Notes: generated by a model not told the origin, from the letters alone. Positions 1 through 8,946 are shown, counted from the stretch's first letter. The stretch: 12,520 nucleotides of DNA from Bacteroidales bacterium (GCA_018056215.1 JAGPGB010000020.1:1-12520); one strand, 5' to 3'. A program made the numbers and translations.

Positions 1-274
1 TAATAGTTACACCAGAGCCTTTTAGCCATTGTGTGTTAGCAAAACCAACATCAATTTTATTTGTAAAAGCTGCACCAGCAGGATTTAAATAAATAGCTTC
101 GAAACCAGTAACTTGGCTCATATTAGCCAATCCCCAACCAGCACTTCTAGGAAAAGGATTTATCAATAATTCAGAAGCTCCAGCTTCACCTACTCTATCT
201 TCGTTTCCAGCGAACATTATCACTGGAAGTATCATTAGGATACTTATTACAAAACTTAATTTATATTTCTTCAT
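1..274 (-). CDS. PorV/PorQ family outer-membrane protein, N-terminal part (truncated by window edge)
   Basis: Only the first 91 codons are inside the window; the rest lies beyond position 1. The start is the ATG at 274-272, giving a basic N-terminus MKKYK, a hydrophobic stretch and a likely signal-peptidase site after MFA (residue 22). The mature start GNEDRVGEAGASELL, followed about 40 residues later by EAIYLNPAGAA, is the pattern I know from PorV/PorQ-type beta-barrels of Bacteroidota: a Gly/Ala-rich strand, then the NPAG motif. In the type IX secretion system (T9SS), PorV is an outer-membrane protein that binds the C-terminal signal of cargo and passes it to the attachment complex; paralogues are common. 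The gene starts 18 nt after the stop of a large protein with a T9SS-like C-terminal domain, so the two are probably co-transcribed and may be partners. It could be a PorV paralogue rather than the general PorV. The family call is fairly confident; the exact role is inferred. Confidence 0.8.
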   Translation of the reverse strand, partial: MKKYKLSFVISILMILPVIMFAGNEDRVGEAGASELLINPFPRSAGWGLANMSQVTGFEAIYLNPAGAAFTNKIDVGFANTQWLKGSGVTI

Positions 275-292
275 AATTAATTATTTTAAATA

Positions 293-3200
293 TTAAAATG
301 CATTTAAGTCAATAGGTCTGAGAGCTCCGAACCATTTTATAACTTTTTCACCAACACCTGGAGCTTTGACATGAATAAGATATAAACCACCAGCAATAGG
401 TATTCCTGCATGATTATTTAAATCCCAATCTATAAAAGTAATTTCAGGATCATCTTTTGTATATTGTCTAATTAACTGACCACTAGTAGAATAAATACTC
501 ACAACACATTTAGGAGGTAAATTAGTAATACGCACTCTTTTATCTACTTGGTTTGTTTCATAAGAGTTCCATGCATAGTATGGATTAGGAACAATATTAA
601 TTAGATCTAAAGCATCTATAGCAGTTTGTAAATCTCCTTTAACAGTTACCAGATTTGCAGTGCTAAAAGAATACATAGGATAGTTTCCATTTTGAGGATT
701 GGTATTATAATTTGCAGAGGCAGGTGTAGAGTAAAATTTATCATAAGGACGTTTAACTCTAAATCTAATCCTCACGTCATTATCCAGCCAATTCTGATTT
801 TCTACAGAGAGAGGCATTCCTACCCACAAAACATTTTCCCATACTCTACTTTTCTTTACAGGATTAGCATCATTTAATTTTTCATAAATCCATTTACCGC
901 CATCATATGCAGGTGGGAATCTATCTATACTAGGGCTATTATCACCGTTATGGCCTACTATATATACGAAATGTTTACCACCCAATAATAATTGACCTAG
1001 ATTAGTCATAATTCTACTGGAAGGATTAAATATCATATCATTACCATTATCACCTGCTAACCAAGAATCTTCACCGAAGATGATATTCAATCTTTCACCA
1101 GTTTCAATATTGATAGCATAACCTGGGAACCAGCCCATACCTGTAGGATAATCATATGTAGGATCAGGATTTCCATTTTTATCAACAGATGTAGCTTTTC
1201 TAGGAGTCATTTTAGCAGCGCCACCTTGAGCTAAATTAGGATCATCACAAGTTTCTATTACCACACATCTTGTCCATTTATTTTTATCTGGAGTTAGTAC
1301 TAAATCGACACTTGCTAGATTAGACAAAGAATTAAAAGAAAGGAACTGACCCATACCACCACCAATAGGATGATCTGCATATTTAGAAACTAATCTATAT
1401 GGTGCCCAAGTACCACCAAGAAGTTTCTCATAATATTGCTGTGGATCCAACCAAACTGCAGCATCATAATCACTTTCATCAGGATTATCAACATTATTTA
1501 AGGTACCAGAACGTATCCAATTTAATTGACTAGAACCTTCCTCATCAGGTACACCACTTAACCATTTATGAGTACTATCTTTAAAAGTCATCGTAGCTTC
1601 TAGGAATCCATTAGTAGCATCGTTTGTATTTCCAGGATATAAGCATTGTTCTATAGTAATAGAAATTCCTAAATCTAGAAATAGTTGTTCATTATTTATA
1701 GCAATGGTCTTTTGCGAATTATATGTACCCATCAATGAACCATCAGGATTATATACTTCCACAATCCAACCAGCATTACCTTTTATTAGATCAGTCTGGC
1801 TAACAGAATTATCAAACTTCAACGTATATCTAGCATCGACGACATTTAGAGGATCAACAACGCTTACATTTATAGGACCACTGCCAGCTTTATACTTTAA
1901 TTCTGTAACGTAATTATTAGCAAGAATTTTATTTTCACTTTCTGTAGTGATATCCAAAATATTAGCACCATTACCTTGACCTTCTATTCTAGTAATTTCT
2001 ACACCATCACCGTAATCTGCATTTAGCACAGTACCACCATTTTCGGGCTCTATCATATGAGGTATAGCAGTATAAACTTGGATATTTTTACGTCCCATTA
2101 GATATGGTAAAGGTTGACCATCTATAGAACCTAAAGAACCTGGTATATGAGAATATTTTTTAAACTCATTATAAGCATAAGCCACAACCATATAATAATA
2201 TTTCTTATTATTTACTAATCGTTTATCACCACTAGCAAATTGATCTTCTAATAATCTAAAAGAATGTTTTATACCTTCATTAGCACCATTTACTTCTTCT
2301 ACTGGCACCATAGCATCTAGGTCTTCATTATAAATGAAATTTATTAACCTAGAAACAGAATCTTTAATATCACATTGAGCGACAAGTCTAGCTTTAGCAG
2401 CATCATGTAAATCATTAGCTGTTACAGTAGCGTCTTTTAACTGATAAATTTGATAACCTTGGAATCTATATACTGAATCATATTTTTGATCGGGAGGTGT
2501 ACCTATAGGTGAAACTATAGATGGATCTATTTCAGCATAATCTTCGTTAGCATTATTAGAGGTGGGTTTATTAGTAATGAAAAGTATTAATTCTCTATTT
2601 AATTCTTGAATAACTAAATCTGGAGCATCAGGACCATCTAGTACTTTAAAACAATTCTCAAATAAACGTTGGCATTTATCATCAGTTTTTCTTAATAATT
2701 CTACAGAAGCAAAAGGACCACCACTAGTAGCTCTAGCCCAAGGAATACCAACAGTTACATAATTTAATGCACCTGGACGTAATGTGAAAGGACCTGCAGA
2801 CTGCATAAAACGACGGTCACTTGGCAGATTGCCAGCTGTCTGTTCAGTCCAATTTTTAGGACCATTAGGTGGTAAACCACCAGTTCCCCAGTTACAAGGA
2901 TCAGTTTCATCAGGAAACATAAAATCACATTCAGGGCCATAAGCACCAGAAGAAGCATGAGCATTACCACCATATAACATTTTAGTATTATCTTTCCAAA
3001 TACCTTTTAAGAAATTATAATATTCTATAGCTATATCAGGGTCAGTCATATAGTCAGGTACATTACCAGTATTATTATGGTAAACAAAACGTCTCATCCC
3101 GAAACGTTCATTATCTACAATACCATCACCAAAATTGACACCATTTATACTCTCATCACAAATTTGTTCTTGAATAACATTACCATTACCATCAGTGTAG

Positions 3201-4366
3201 ATATAATATTTGGGATTATCTACACCATCAGGATCCATATAAGGACCTTGGAAAAAGTCAATTCCTATAGCAGGAGGTTGATCACCATAAGCTTCTATCT
3301 GCCCTTGTCCATCTACAGCTAAACCATTATAGCAATATCCGAGTCCTCTAGCTACATCACATCCCAAATAATCATCCCATGCATAGCCTAGATCAGGATC
3401 TGTCCATAATGACATGTATGTTTCATAAAGAGTATAGGTAGATCTATTAATAATTTCGAAACTATAAAAGGTCATATTATTGATTTCGTCATTAGTTGTA
3501 AAAGAAAATGCCTGAGCACGTATCTCTAAACCAATCTGTTGCCCTTGAGTTTCAGTATGTATATTACCTCTATCGTTGAATACCCAAAATAGAGTTTGAT
3601 CTCCTTTGAGTACTTGGTCAGCCATTATACCACCAAAAACGTAACCCATTTCAGTTTCTAAAGTTGGCAAATTTTGTTTACACAAACTATTGTCTATGTC
3701 ATAATAAGGATAATCTCCGTCACCTGGATTATAAACACCATCTCCATTATTATCATAGAAAGGAGCAATATAAAATGATTGTCCTTGAGTTGGATCACCA
3801 TGAGCAGGATAATTAAAGAAATATTGAGGTATGTCATAGGATAAAATATTACTAGAATCTTCTAACCACCATAGTAGGAAATTATCAACATCTTTTCTGT
3901 ATATTGTCCAAATTTTATCCCATCTAGTACATTCATCTGATGATACATAAGCAGTACCATCTATAGATAAAGGGCCAGGGAAAAAATCTACACCAACTTG
4001 TCTATATCTTTGAGCAGCTAATTTTAATTGACCATTTACATCTATACCACCGATCCATAGAGCACCAGCGAACATAGAAGTTTTTTTAGACCCGTTAGGG
4101 ATTTCATATTTAGCAGTACCACGGCCACCACTCGTATTAAGGTCCCACCACATATCACCACCACTATTAATACGTGTTCTTACATTATTTATATTTAGTT
4201 CTGTATAAAAAGCTCCTGCTAAACACCCAGCAGCTGCCTCTTTTAATTCACTTGTACTAAGAGTACTTTTATTTTTCCCAGCAGTAGGAACATTTTCAGC
4301 CATAATAAGCCCTACCAAAAGTGCTAGGATGATTGTCACAAATACTTTTTTTATCATATTATTCAT
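293..4366 (-). CDS. Large exported protein with T9SS-like C-terminal sorting domain
   Basis: This 1357-aa protein has a signal peptide (MNNMIKKVFV, hydrophobic to about residue 22, likely cleavage at MA|E). No enzyme motif is visible. Residues 205-220 hold DNNGDGVYNPGDGDYP, an Asp/Asn/Gly-rich loop like those that bind calcium. Residues 255-350 (GDQTLFWVFND, WTDPDLGYAWDD, GCDVARGLGYCYNG) and 366-425 (PAIGIDFFQGP, NGVNFGDGIVDNERFGM) are blocks I recognise from a recurrent family of giant secreted Bacteroidota proteins of unknown function. The last 107 residues form a sorting-domain-like module: VPNP at 1259-1262, then SIYSTSGQLIRQ, then IAGGLYLIHV. These match the PNP, G-L and G-Y landmarks of type A T9SS signals, but a tail ending KWFGALRPIDLNAF is added. 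The gene lies 9 nt after the TonB receptor gene and 18 nt before a PorV-like gene, suggesting a surface protein working with that receptor. M4 is an alternative start. Family call fairly sure, function unknown. Confidence 0.85.
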   Translation of the reverse strand: MNNMIKKVFVTIILALLVGLIMAENVPTAGKNKSTLSTSELKEAAAGCLAGAFYTELNINNVRTRINSGGDMWWDLNTSGGRGTAKYEIPNGSKKTSMFAGALWIGGIDVNGQLKLAAQRYRQVGVDFFPGPLSIDGTAYVSSDECTRWDKIWTIYRKDVDNFLLWWLEDSSNILSYDIPQYFFNYPAHGDPTQGQSFYIAPFYDNNGDGVYNPGDGDYPYYDIDNSLCKQNLPTLETEMGYVFGGIMADQVLKGDQTLFWVFNDRGNIHTETQGQQIGLEIRAQAFSFTTNDEINNMTFYSFEIINRSTYTLYETYMSLWTDPDLGYAWDDYLGCDVARGLGYCYNGLAVDGQGQIEAYGDQPPAIGIDFFQGPYMDPDGVDNPKYYIYTDGNGNVIQEQICDESINGVNFGDGIVDNERFGMRRFVYHNNTGNVPDYMTDPDIAIEYYNFLKGIWKDNTKMLYGGNAHASSGAYGPECDFMFPDETDPCNWGTGGLPPNGPKNWTEQTAGNLPSDRRFMQSAGPFTLRPGALNYVTVGIPWARATSGGPFASVELLRKTDDKCQRLFENCFKVLDGPDAPDLVIQELNRELILFITNKPTSNNANEDYAEIDPSIVSPIGTPPDQKYDSVYRFQGYQIYQLKDATVTANDLHDAAKARLVAQCDIKDSVSRLINFIYNEDLDAMVPVEEVNGANEGIKHSFRLLEDQFASGDKRLVNNKKYYYMVVAYAYNEFKKYSHIPGSLGSIDGQPLPYLMGRKNIQVYTAIPHMIEPENGGTVLNADYGDGVEITRIEGQGNGANILDITTESENKILANNYVTELKYKAGSGPINVSVVDPLNVVDARYTLKFDNSVSQTDLIKGNAGWIVEVYNPDGSLMGTYNSQKTIAINNEQLFLDLGISITIEQCLYPGNTNDATNGFLEATMTFKDSTHKWLSGVPDEEGSSQLNWIRSGTLNNVDNPDESDYDAAVWLDPQQYYEKLLGGTWAPYRLVSKYADHPIGGGMGQFLSFNSLSNLASVDLVLTPDKNKWTRCVVIETCDDPNLAQGGAAKMTPRKATSVDKNGNPDPTYDYPTGMGWFPGYAINIETGERLNIIFGEDSWLAGDNGNDMIFNPSSRIMTNLGQLLLGGKHFVYIVGHNGDNSPSIDRFPPAYDGGKWIYEKLNDANPVKKSRVWENVLWVGMPLSVENQNWLDNDVRIRFRVKRPYDKFYSTPASANYNTNPQNGNYPMYSFSTANLVTVKGDLQTAIDALDLINIVPNPYYAWNSYETNQVDKRVRITNLPPKCVVSIYSTSGQLIRQYTKDDPEITFIDWDLNNHAGIPIAGGLYLIHVKAPGVGEKVIKWFGALRPIDLNAF

Positions 4367-4375
4367 TTTTTAAAA

Positions 4376-7300
4376 TTAAAATCCTATTTGAACGCCTAAA
4401 TGAATTCGTCTAGGTAAACTGTAATTATAAGGACTATCTACAGCTATTCTATATAAATCTCTAAATGCTTGCTCATCTAATTGAGATTGAATACCTGTCT
4501 GATATTCTGGAGCTGATAAATAACCATCATCATCAGGGTTACCAGTAGCGCGATATACAGCAATTACATTCTTAGTATTTAAAAGATTTAGAATCTCCAA
4601 ATATACATCTAAATACATCTTTTTATTAGAATTTTCTGGCTTTTTACTCATTTTTATGTAAAATTCTTTATCGATTCTCATATTTACGGTAAAACTCCAA
4701 GGCATTCTAGAACCATTAATAGAACCTAATAAAATATATTGTCCGCCACCTAATAAAGCAGAAACCACATTACTAGATCTACTATATGGAGTACCACTGC
4801 CACCTAATAATTGAAAGTTTACACCGAAATTTTCTAAAATTCTAGTTTCTTTTACCTTAGTTTCACCATTTTCAACAACTTTTTTAGTAATTTTTGGTCC
4901 ATTATAATCTTTTCCACTACCATATCTAAAGTCAAATACTAAAGAAAAAGCATGTCTTTGATCATAATCTAAAGGATAAATAGTACGTAAGTTTGGTTGC
5001 CCTGTAGCTAACAAATTGTAACCTGAGGTAGCTGATGAACCTGTACCTTCAGCAAATTGTAATGTATAAGAAGCTTTAAACCAAATATTTTTAGAACGTC
5101 TCTGATCAAAAGTAACAGTAAAACCTTTTACAGTACCGAAATCTATATTATTATAAGACATGTAGTCTATTGGATAAGCACCGAAAAATTGATAAAGTTG
5201 TACTAAATCTCTAACTTCTTTATAATAAGTACTAAGTTTAATAGCAGAAAGTTCACCAATCATTTGTTGGAAGCCCACTTCATAATCGATTGTTTTTTCT
5301 GGTTTCAATGCTGGATTGCTAAAAATACTACCACCACGAGTTTGAGCGAAATAGTAATTAGTAGGGTCTAAACGTAAACCCTCTGTAGGTCTTTTAGTAA
5401 TAATATCATAGTGAGCTAAAAATAAAGCTTGCTCAGAAATTGGGAATGAAAAAGCGATACGAGGCATTACAGTAATTTGCGGATCATAATCTTTAAAAGC
5501 AGCACTAGTAGGATGTGTCAAACTAGGATCTACTAAATAAGGTGCTATACCACTAGCAGTTCTTAATAAGGTAGGGTCAGTAATTTCAATACCTTGAGCA
5601 TTGTACCATGTATCACCACTTCTATAACCTATAGGTTTTGTAGGATTATTAATATCATCCACATAAACAACATAGTTATCACCCATATTTGATGGATGCT
5701 CCCATTCAGGTTGTAATTCTTTCACTTCTCTCAAACTATGAGCTTCATAAAACAAATATGGGTCTTTTAATACCTTTTGGTTAGCATCAAATCTATCCAC
5801 ACGTAAACCAATATTAAAAATCAAATCTTCGAAAGCAGCAAATTTATCTTGTATATAACCTGCCATATATATAGGTTGGAAAGATGGTATCGGTCGAGTA
5901 TAATTGCCATAATCATCTTTTTGAGTAAAGAAATCATCAAAACTAGCACGTGTTGTTTGTTTTTTACCAGTGTAATCATAACCATAATAACCAACATAGC
6001 TATTACCATTATTTAATAATTCATCTGCACTAAACCAATCTATCTGAAACATAGCTGGATCATATGAATCTATATCTAACCAATCTGTACCATCTACTGG
6101 TAATCCTAACTCTTGACGAACATTATAATCGAAATAAGCTTGATTATTAGCATCATATAATCTATCAAAATCAATGGTATCTAAGAAATTACCATTAGCA
6201 TCATACCTTAAAATAGGATTAGCAGTATCTAACTGGTCAATATGTTTATTAGAAATTTGTCTAGCTAATGTCCACAATCCTACTGGAGAATATTCTATAT
6301 AATAATTATCCCTTTGTTCGTATTGGAACCCTAACTGAATAGAGTGATTACCTAAATCTAAATTTAATTTGCCACTTGCTCCATATTGATTAGCGTCTGA
6401 TTTACTATAGCTGTTATATCTCGTTCCTGGAGCAGACCACAAACCATAAACACTTTCTGGAGCTTGTCCATTCAGTAAAGCATTTCCACTTTGTATTTGT
6501 GTTAAATTTATTTGATACGCGGGATCAGGATATAAATCATAATATCTAGAAGTATACGCAGCCAAAATTGGATTATCTGTGCCAGGGACAAAATCTACAT
6601 GTGTATCATAAAAATTATTTTGTACCCATACATTTGATAAATTTAGATAAGGATAATAATTCATGTAAGCATATGATCTTTCTTTAGTAGTTGTGAACTT
6701 ACCTACATAACCATATCTAAATAATTGATCCTTGAATTCTGGATCTTGAATGATTTGATTCACCTTACTATAGTCGGCTTGCAAACTATAATATACATTA
6801 TTAATTAATTTTTTAGTAGTATCTTTTATGGTATCTTTAGAAACTCTACGATTAAAATCTTGGCTGAAACGCACATATCCTCTACCCTCATAAGCAATAA
6901 TTTGAGGATTATTTTCCCAATTAAAAAGGCTGTAACTATGTACATAGCCCATTTCATTTATATATCTGAAAGAGCCACCAAAGGTTAATTGCACACTAGG
7001 ACCAGTATTAACAGTTATTTTAGCAGATAAATTAACTTGGCGTGATTCTGAATTTAATTTAGCTTTAATATGTTCTAAATCATTCATTGTAACCCAAGCA
7101 GCATTTGGTTGAGCACCAGATTCACCATATAATCTGAGAGGATTTTTTTCTAAATTAGCTAAAACATCATCTTTCACTTTGTATAAACCTTTAGCAAAAG
7201 GTCTAGGATCTTTTTCATAAGAAAGCTCACCAGCTAAGAAAAAGTTAAATATAGATCTATTAGTATCTTTTTTGCTTCTAAAAAGAGGTCCCTGAATACT

Positions 7301-8062
7301 AAAACCTAATAAATTATAACCATAAGGGTCTAAAAATTGGCTAGTTACAAGTTCTAATCCACCACTTAGCTCAGTGCTACCAGACCTTGTTGTAATATTA
7401 ATAACACCACCAACAGCCTCACCATATTCAGCTGGAGTACCACCAGTAACAACAGTAACTTGGTCTAGAGCAGATTTTGGTAAATTAGTAGATCCTATAG
7501 ATCTAACGCCATCTACATAAACAACAGTACCACTCTCTCTCTGACCTCTAATATTAACATCTGTGCTACCATCATCTTTTTTGTAAACACCAGCAGCAGT
7601 TTGAGCTACACCTATAGCATCACGCGTTGGCAATTTATCAATCTGATCTTTAGTCATAGTAGTAGAGCTAGATACATTACCTTTATCAATAGGTTTATCT
7701 CTAAAATCAGTTACTGTTACAGTTTCAATAATTTCTGTTTTAATAGATAATTTCTCATCTACATAAGTAATTTTATCAGGGGAAATAATTACTTTTTGGA
7801 GTATTTTAGTATTATAATTAACACAACTAATTTTAATGTCATAAGTCCCTGGAGGTACAGGTGCTATTTTGTATCTACCATTAAAATCAGTAACTCCACC
7901 TGTTACTATTCTATCACCATTCATTACAGCTACATTAACAAATGGGATTGGATTGTTAGTGCCTTCTTCTAAGATAGTACCCATTACAGTACCTGAAGAT
8001 TGAGCAAATGCTAAATAACTTATTAGCATTAATGATACTAAAGATAATAATCTTCCTCGCAT
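4376..8062 (-). CDS. TonB-dependent receptor with N-terminal carboxypeptidase-regulatory-like domain
   Basis: This 1228-aa outer-membrane transporter has a signal peptide ending LAFA|QSSG (cleavage after residue 20). Residues 24-110 are an Ig-like carboxypeptidase-regulatory domain (GTILEEGTNNPIPFVNVAV, TDFNGRYKIAPVPPGTYDI). A TonB-box-like stretch ETVTVTDF (113-120) follows. The plug domain covers about 130-230 and shows TAAGVYKKDDGSTDVNIRG, VVYVDGVRS, the TPAEYGEAVGGVINITTRSG signature and no break. The remainder is a barrel rich in alternating aromatic residues, ending in LGVQIGF with a terminal Phe, as outer-membrane barrels do. Such receptors import a ligand across the outer membrane using energy from TonB-ExbBD. 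The layout resembles SusC, but no SusD lipoprotein is adjacent; instead a giant T9SS-like protein follows after 9 nt. The ligand cannot be read from the sequence. The start at 8062 is the only one preceding the signal peptide. No Shine-Dalgarno sequence is visible upstream. Confidence 0.93.
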   Translation of the reverse strand: MRGRLLSLVSLMLISYLAFAQSSGTVMGTILEEGTNNPIPFVNVAVMNGDRIVTGGVTDFNGRYKIAPVPPGTYDIKISCVNYNTKILQKVIISPDKITYVDEKLSIKTEIIETVTVTDFRDKPIDKGNVSSSTTMTKDQIDKLPTRDAIGVAQTAAGVYKKDDGSTDVNIRGQRESGTVVYVDGVRSIGSTNLPKSALDQVTVVTGGTPAEYGEAVGGVINITTRSGSTELSGGLELVTSQFLDPYGYNLLGFSIQGPLFRSKKDTNRSIFNFFLAGELSYEKDPRPFAKGLYKVKDDVLANLEKNPLRLYGESGAQPNAAWVTMNDLEHIKAKLNSESRQVNLSAKITVNTGPSVQLTFGGSFRYINEMGYVHSYSLFNWENNPQIIAYEGRGYVRFSQDFNRRVSKDTIKDTTKKLINNVYYSLQADYSKVNQIIQDPEFKDQLFRYGYVGKFTTTKERSYAYMNYYPYLNLSNVWVQNNFYDTHVDFVPGTDNPILAAYTSRYYDLYPDPAYQINLTQIQSGNALLNGQAPESVYGLWSAPGTRYNSYSKSDANQYGASGKLNLDLGNHSIQLGFQYEQRDNYYIEYSPVGLWTLARQISNKHIDQLDTANPILRYDANGNFLDTIDFDRLYDANNQAYFDYNVRQELGLPVDGTDWLDIDSYDPAMFQIDWFSADELLNNGNSYVGYYGYDYTGKKQTTRASFDDFFTQKDDYGNYTRPIPSFQPIYMAGYIQDKFAAFEDLIFNIGLRVDRFDANQKVLKDPYLFYEAHSLREVKELQPEWEHPSNMGDNYVVYVDDINNPTKPIGYRSGDTWYNAQGIEITDPTLLRTASGIAPYLVDPSLTHPTSAAFKDYDPQITVMPRIAFSFPISEQALFLAHYDIITKRPTEGLRLDPTNYYFAQTRGGSIFSNPALKPEKTIDYEVGFQQMIGELSAIKLSTYYKEVRDLVQLYQFFGAYPIDYMSYNNIDFGTVKGFTVTFDQRRSKNIWFKASYTLQFAEGTGSSATSGYNLLATGQPNLRTIYPLDYDQRHAFSLVFDFRYGSGKDYNGPKITKKVVENGETKVKETRILENFGVNFQLLGGSGTPYSRSSNVVSALLGGGQYILLGSINGSRMPWSFTVNMRIDKEFYIKMSKKPENSNKKMYLDVYLEILNLLNTKNVIAVYRATGNPDDDGYLSAPEYQTGIQSQLDEQAFRDLYRIAVDSPYNYSLPRRIHLGVQIGF

Positions 8063-8095
8063 ATTATTTATTTTTTTATATAATTTTTTATTTTG

Positions 8096-8111
8096 TTGGC
8101 TAAATTAAAAA
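8096..8111 (-). promoter_or_regulatory. Copy of a motif shared with the upstream gene's leader
   Basis: On the minus strand this reads TTTTTAATTTAGCCAA. Positions 8486-8504, before the small membrane protein gene, read TTTTTAATTTCGTAGCCAA, the same sequence with three extra bases. The copy here ends 33 nt before the receptor's ATG. It may be a second promoter or a regulator site for the receptor and the genes after it. The A/T richness makes part of the match cheap; the shared TAGCCAA is the informative part. Confidence 0.3.
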
Positions 8112-8143
8112 AAATATTTTTAATCATATTCATTTATTTTTAC

Positions 8144-8476
8144 TTAAAAATATTTTTTATTTAATATTTCTGTATATAAAATACCATCTCTAGCATTAAA
8201 TCCATTTTGAAAAACTTCATTAATAGGCTCTTCGTCTACTTTTTCATCTTTTATTTCTTGATCAATTTTTAGATTATTTGATAATGAATAATTAATATTT
8301 TTTTTGATTGAATTGTCATTGGTAATATTTTTATTGTCTTCGATTAAAATTTCATTTTGCAGTTTTTCCTCTTTTTGAGCATTAGAGCTATTTATTTGTT
8401 TTATTCTCTTATTTATTAAGATGATAAATACAAATATTGCACAGAAAATGAAGAAAAATAATAATGTTAAATCCAT
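8144..8476 (-). CDS. Small single-pass membrane protein of unknown function
   Basis: This 110-aa protein begins with a hydrophobic helix (MDLTLLFFFIFCAIFVFIILI, residues 1-21) followed by basic residues NKRIKQ, so it is probably anchored in the inner membrane with a cytoplasmic tail. Residues 25-85 are Asn/Lys/Glu/Ile-rich and probably disordered. The last 25 residues (FNARDGILYTEILNKKY) look more ordered. From memory they resemble the short IxYSEILxxK-type tail that ends many small uncharacterised Bacteroidota proteins, but I cannot confirm this. It lies 81 nt upstream of the TonB receptor gene in the same orientation and may be the first gene of that operon. A box one base off the TAnnTTTG consensus lies 16 nt before its ATG. 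Its coding status rests on the clear TM helix, the ordered C-terminus and the promoter position. No function is assigned. Confidence 0.72.
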   Translation of the reverse strand: MDLTLLFFFIFCAIFVFIILINKRIKQINSSNAQKEEKLQNEILIEDNKNITNDNSIKKNINYSLSNNLKIDQEIKDEKVDEEPINEVFQNGFNARDGILYTEILNKKYF

Positions 8477-8492
8477 TTTTAATATTTGGCTA

Positions 8493-8500
8493 CGAAATTA
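8493..8500 (-). promoter_or_regulatory. Probable -7 box of the envelope operon
   Basis: On the minus strand this reads TAATTTCG, one base off the Bacteroidota -7 consensus TAnnTTTG. It sits 16 nt before the ATG of the small membrane protein gene, the same distance as the boxes before the transposase (16 nt) and the two divergent genes at the right (17 nt). No matching -33 TTTG is seen at 18-20 nt. It may drive the small membrane protein and the downstream genes. Confidence 0.45.
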
Positions 8501-8620
8501 AAAATAAAATTTTAAATAAATAATAATTTTTTTCAAACAATTTTAAAAATATTTTTTGAAAAAATAAAAATAAATAAAAAAATTGAATACGACTCTTAGA
8601 TAATAACCCCAAATAGCTCT

Positions 8621-8714
8621 CTCTGTGCTCTTTGCATGTAAAACTTTGTGGCCTTTGTGTTAAAAAAAATAATTAGAAGTTATACATTGAATATTAACCA
8701 CATATATCACAAAG
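8621..8714. repeat. CTTTGTG-type repeat block with imperfect inverted copy
   Basis: Copies of CTTTGTG occur at 8644-8650 and 8653-8659 (period 9), preceded by a CTCTGTG copy at 8621-8627. An inverted, decayed copy is at 8694-8714 and begins TTAACCACA. The two arms, 8644-8663 and 8694-8714, pair as CTTTGTG, six unmatched bases, GTG, one unpaired G, TTAA, with a 30-bp A/T-rich spacer. From memory, similar CTTTGTG/CACAAAG tracts are scattered through many unrelated bacterial genomes, sometimes next to GxxExxY-protein genes; no such gene is here. The stretch is clearly richer in G and C than its surroundings. Its function is unknown. Confidence 0.6.
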
Positions 8715-8756
8715 AAATAATAAAGTACACTTATATAATGAATATAAAATAAAATA

Positions 8757-8764
8757 ATTTAATT
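8757..8764. repeat. Target-site duplication, left copy (ATTTAATT)
   Basis: The 8-bp sequence ATTTAATT abuts the left inverted repeat and is identical to 10217-10224 at the right end. Eight base pairs is the duplication length known for the IS1595 family. Confidence 0.85.
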
Positions 8765-8790
8765 GGTTCTATAACGTTTTGTATGGATAA
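8765..8790 (+). repeat. IS left terminal inverted repeat
   Basis: Begins GGTTCTATAACGTTTTG and continues to GGATAA. It matches the inverted right end at 21 of 26 positions. The first ten bases are exact, and five mismatches are scattered after them. Confidence 0.85.
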
Positions 8791-8845
8791 TCGAATTTTT
8801 GGGAAATTATATTATTAAGAAATTAAAACAAATAATATATTGTAA

Positions 8846-8864
8846 CGAATACTTATTCGAATAA
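8846..8864. repeat. Overlapping palindromes in the IS left non-coding part
   Basis: CGAATA-CT-TATTCG (8846-8859) overlaps the perfect 12-bp palindrome TTATTCGAATAA (8853-8864). It could be a binding site or a small hairpin, located about 80 bp inside the left end and downstream of the transposase stop. Given the A/T richness it may be chance, although the central CG in both is less expected. Confidence 0.4.
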
Positions 8865-8946
8865 TTAATAAGCTTTTATAAAAATGCATTGAGAGAAAGA
8901 GGATATTGGGTTTGTAAAATTAATATTCTGTTAGACTTAATTGCTA

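Larger units (their letters stand above)
8477..8756. other. Non-coding gap before the insertion sequence
   Basis: About 280 bp without a credible gene. It contains the promoter-like box at 8493-8500, an A/T-only run to about 8580, the CTTTGTG repeat block at 8621-8714 and a further A/T-rich stretch up to the IS target duplication. No terminator or RNA gene was recognised in it. Confidence 0.6.

Noticed and set aside
3077..3322. Plus-strand open frame of 81 codons and similar short frames within 692-3322 and 5821-6009
   Set aside because: All lie inside the two large minus-strand genes and encode low-complexity sequence.
8621..8714. CRISPR array
   Set aside because: The units are 7-9 bp with no spacer-repeat regularity and no cas genes nearby.
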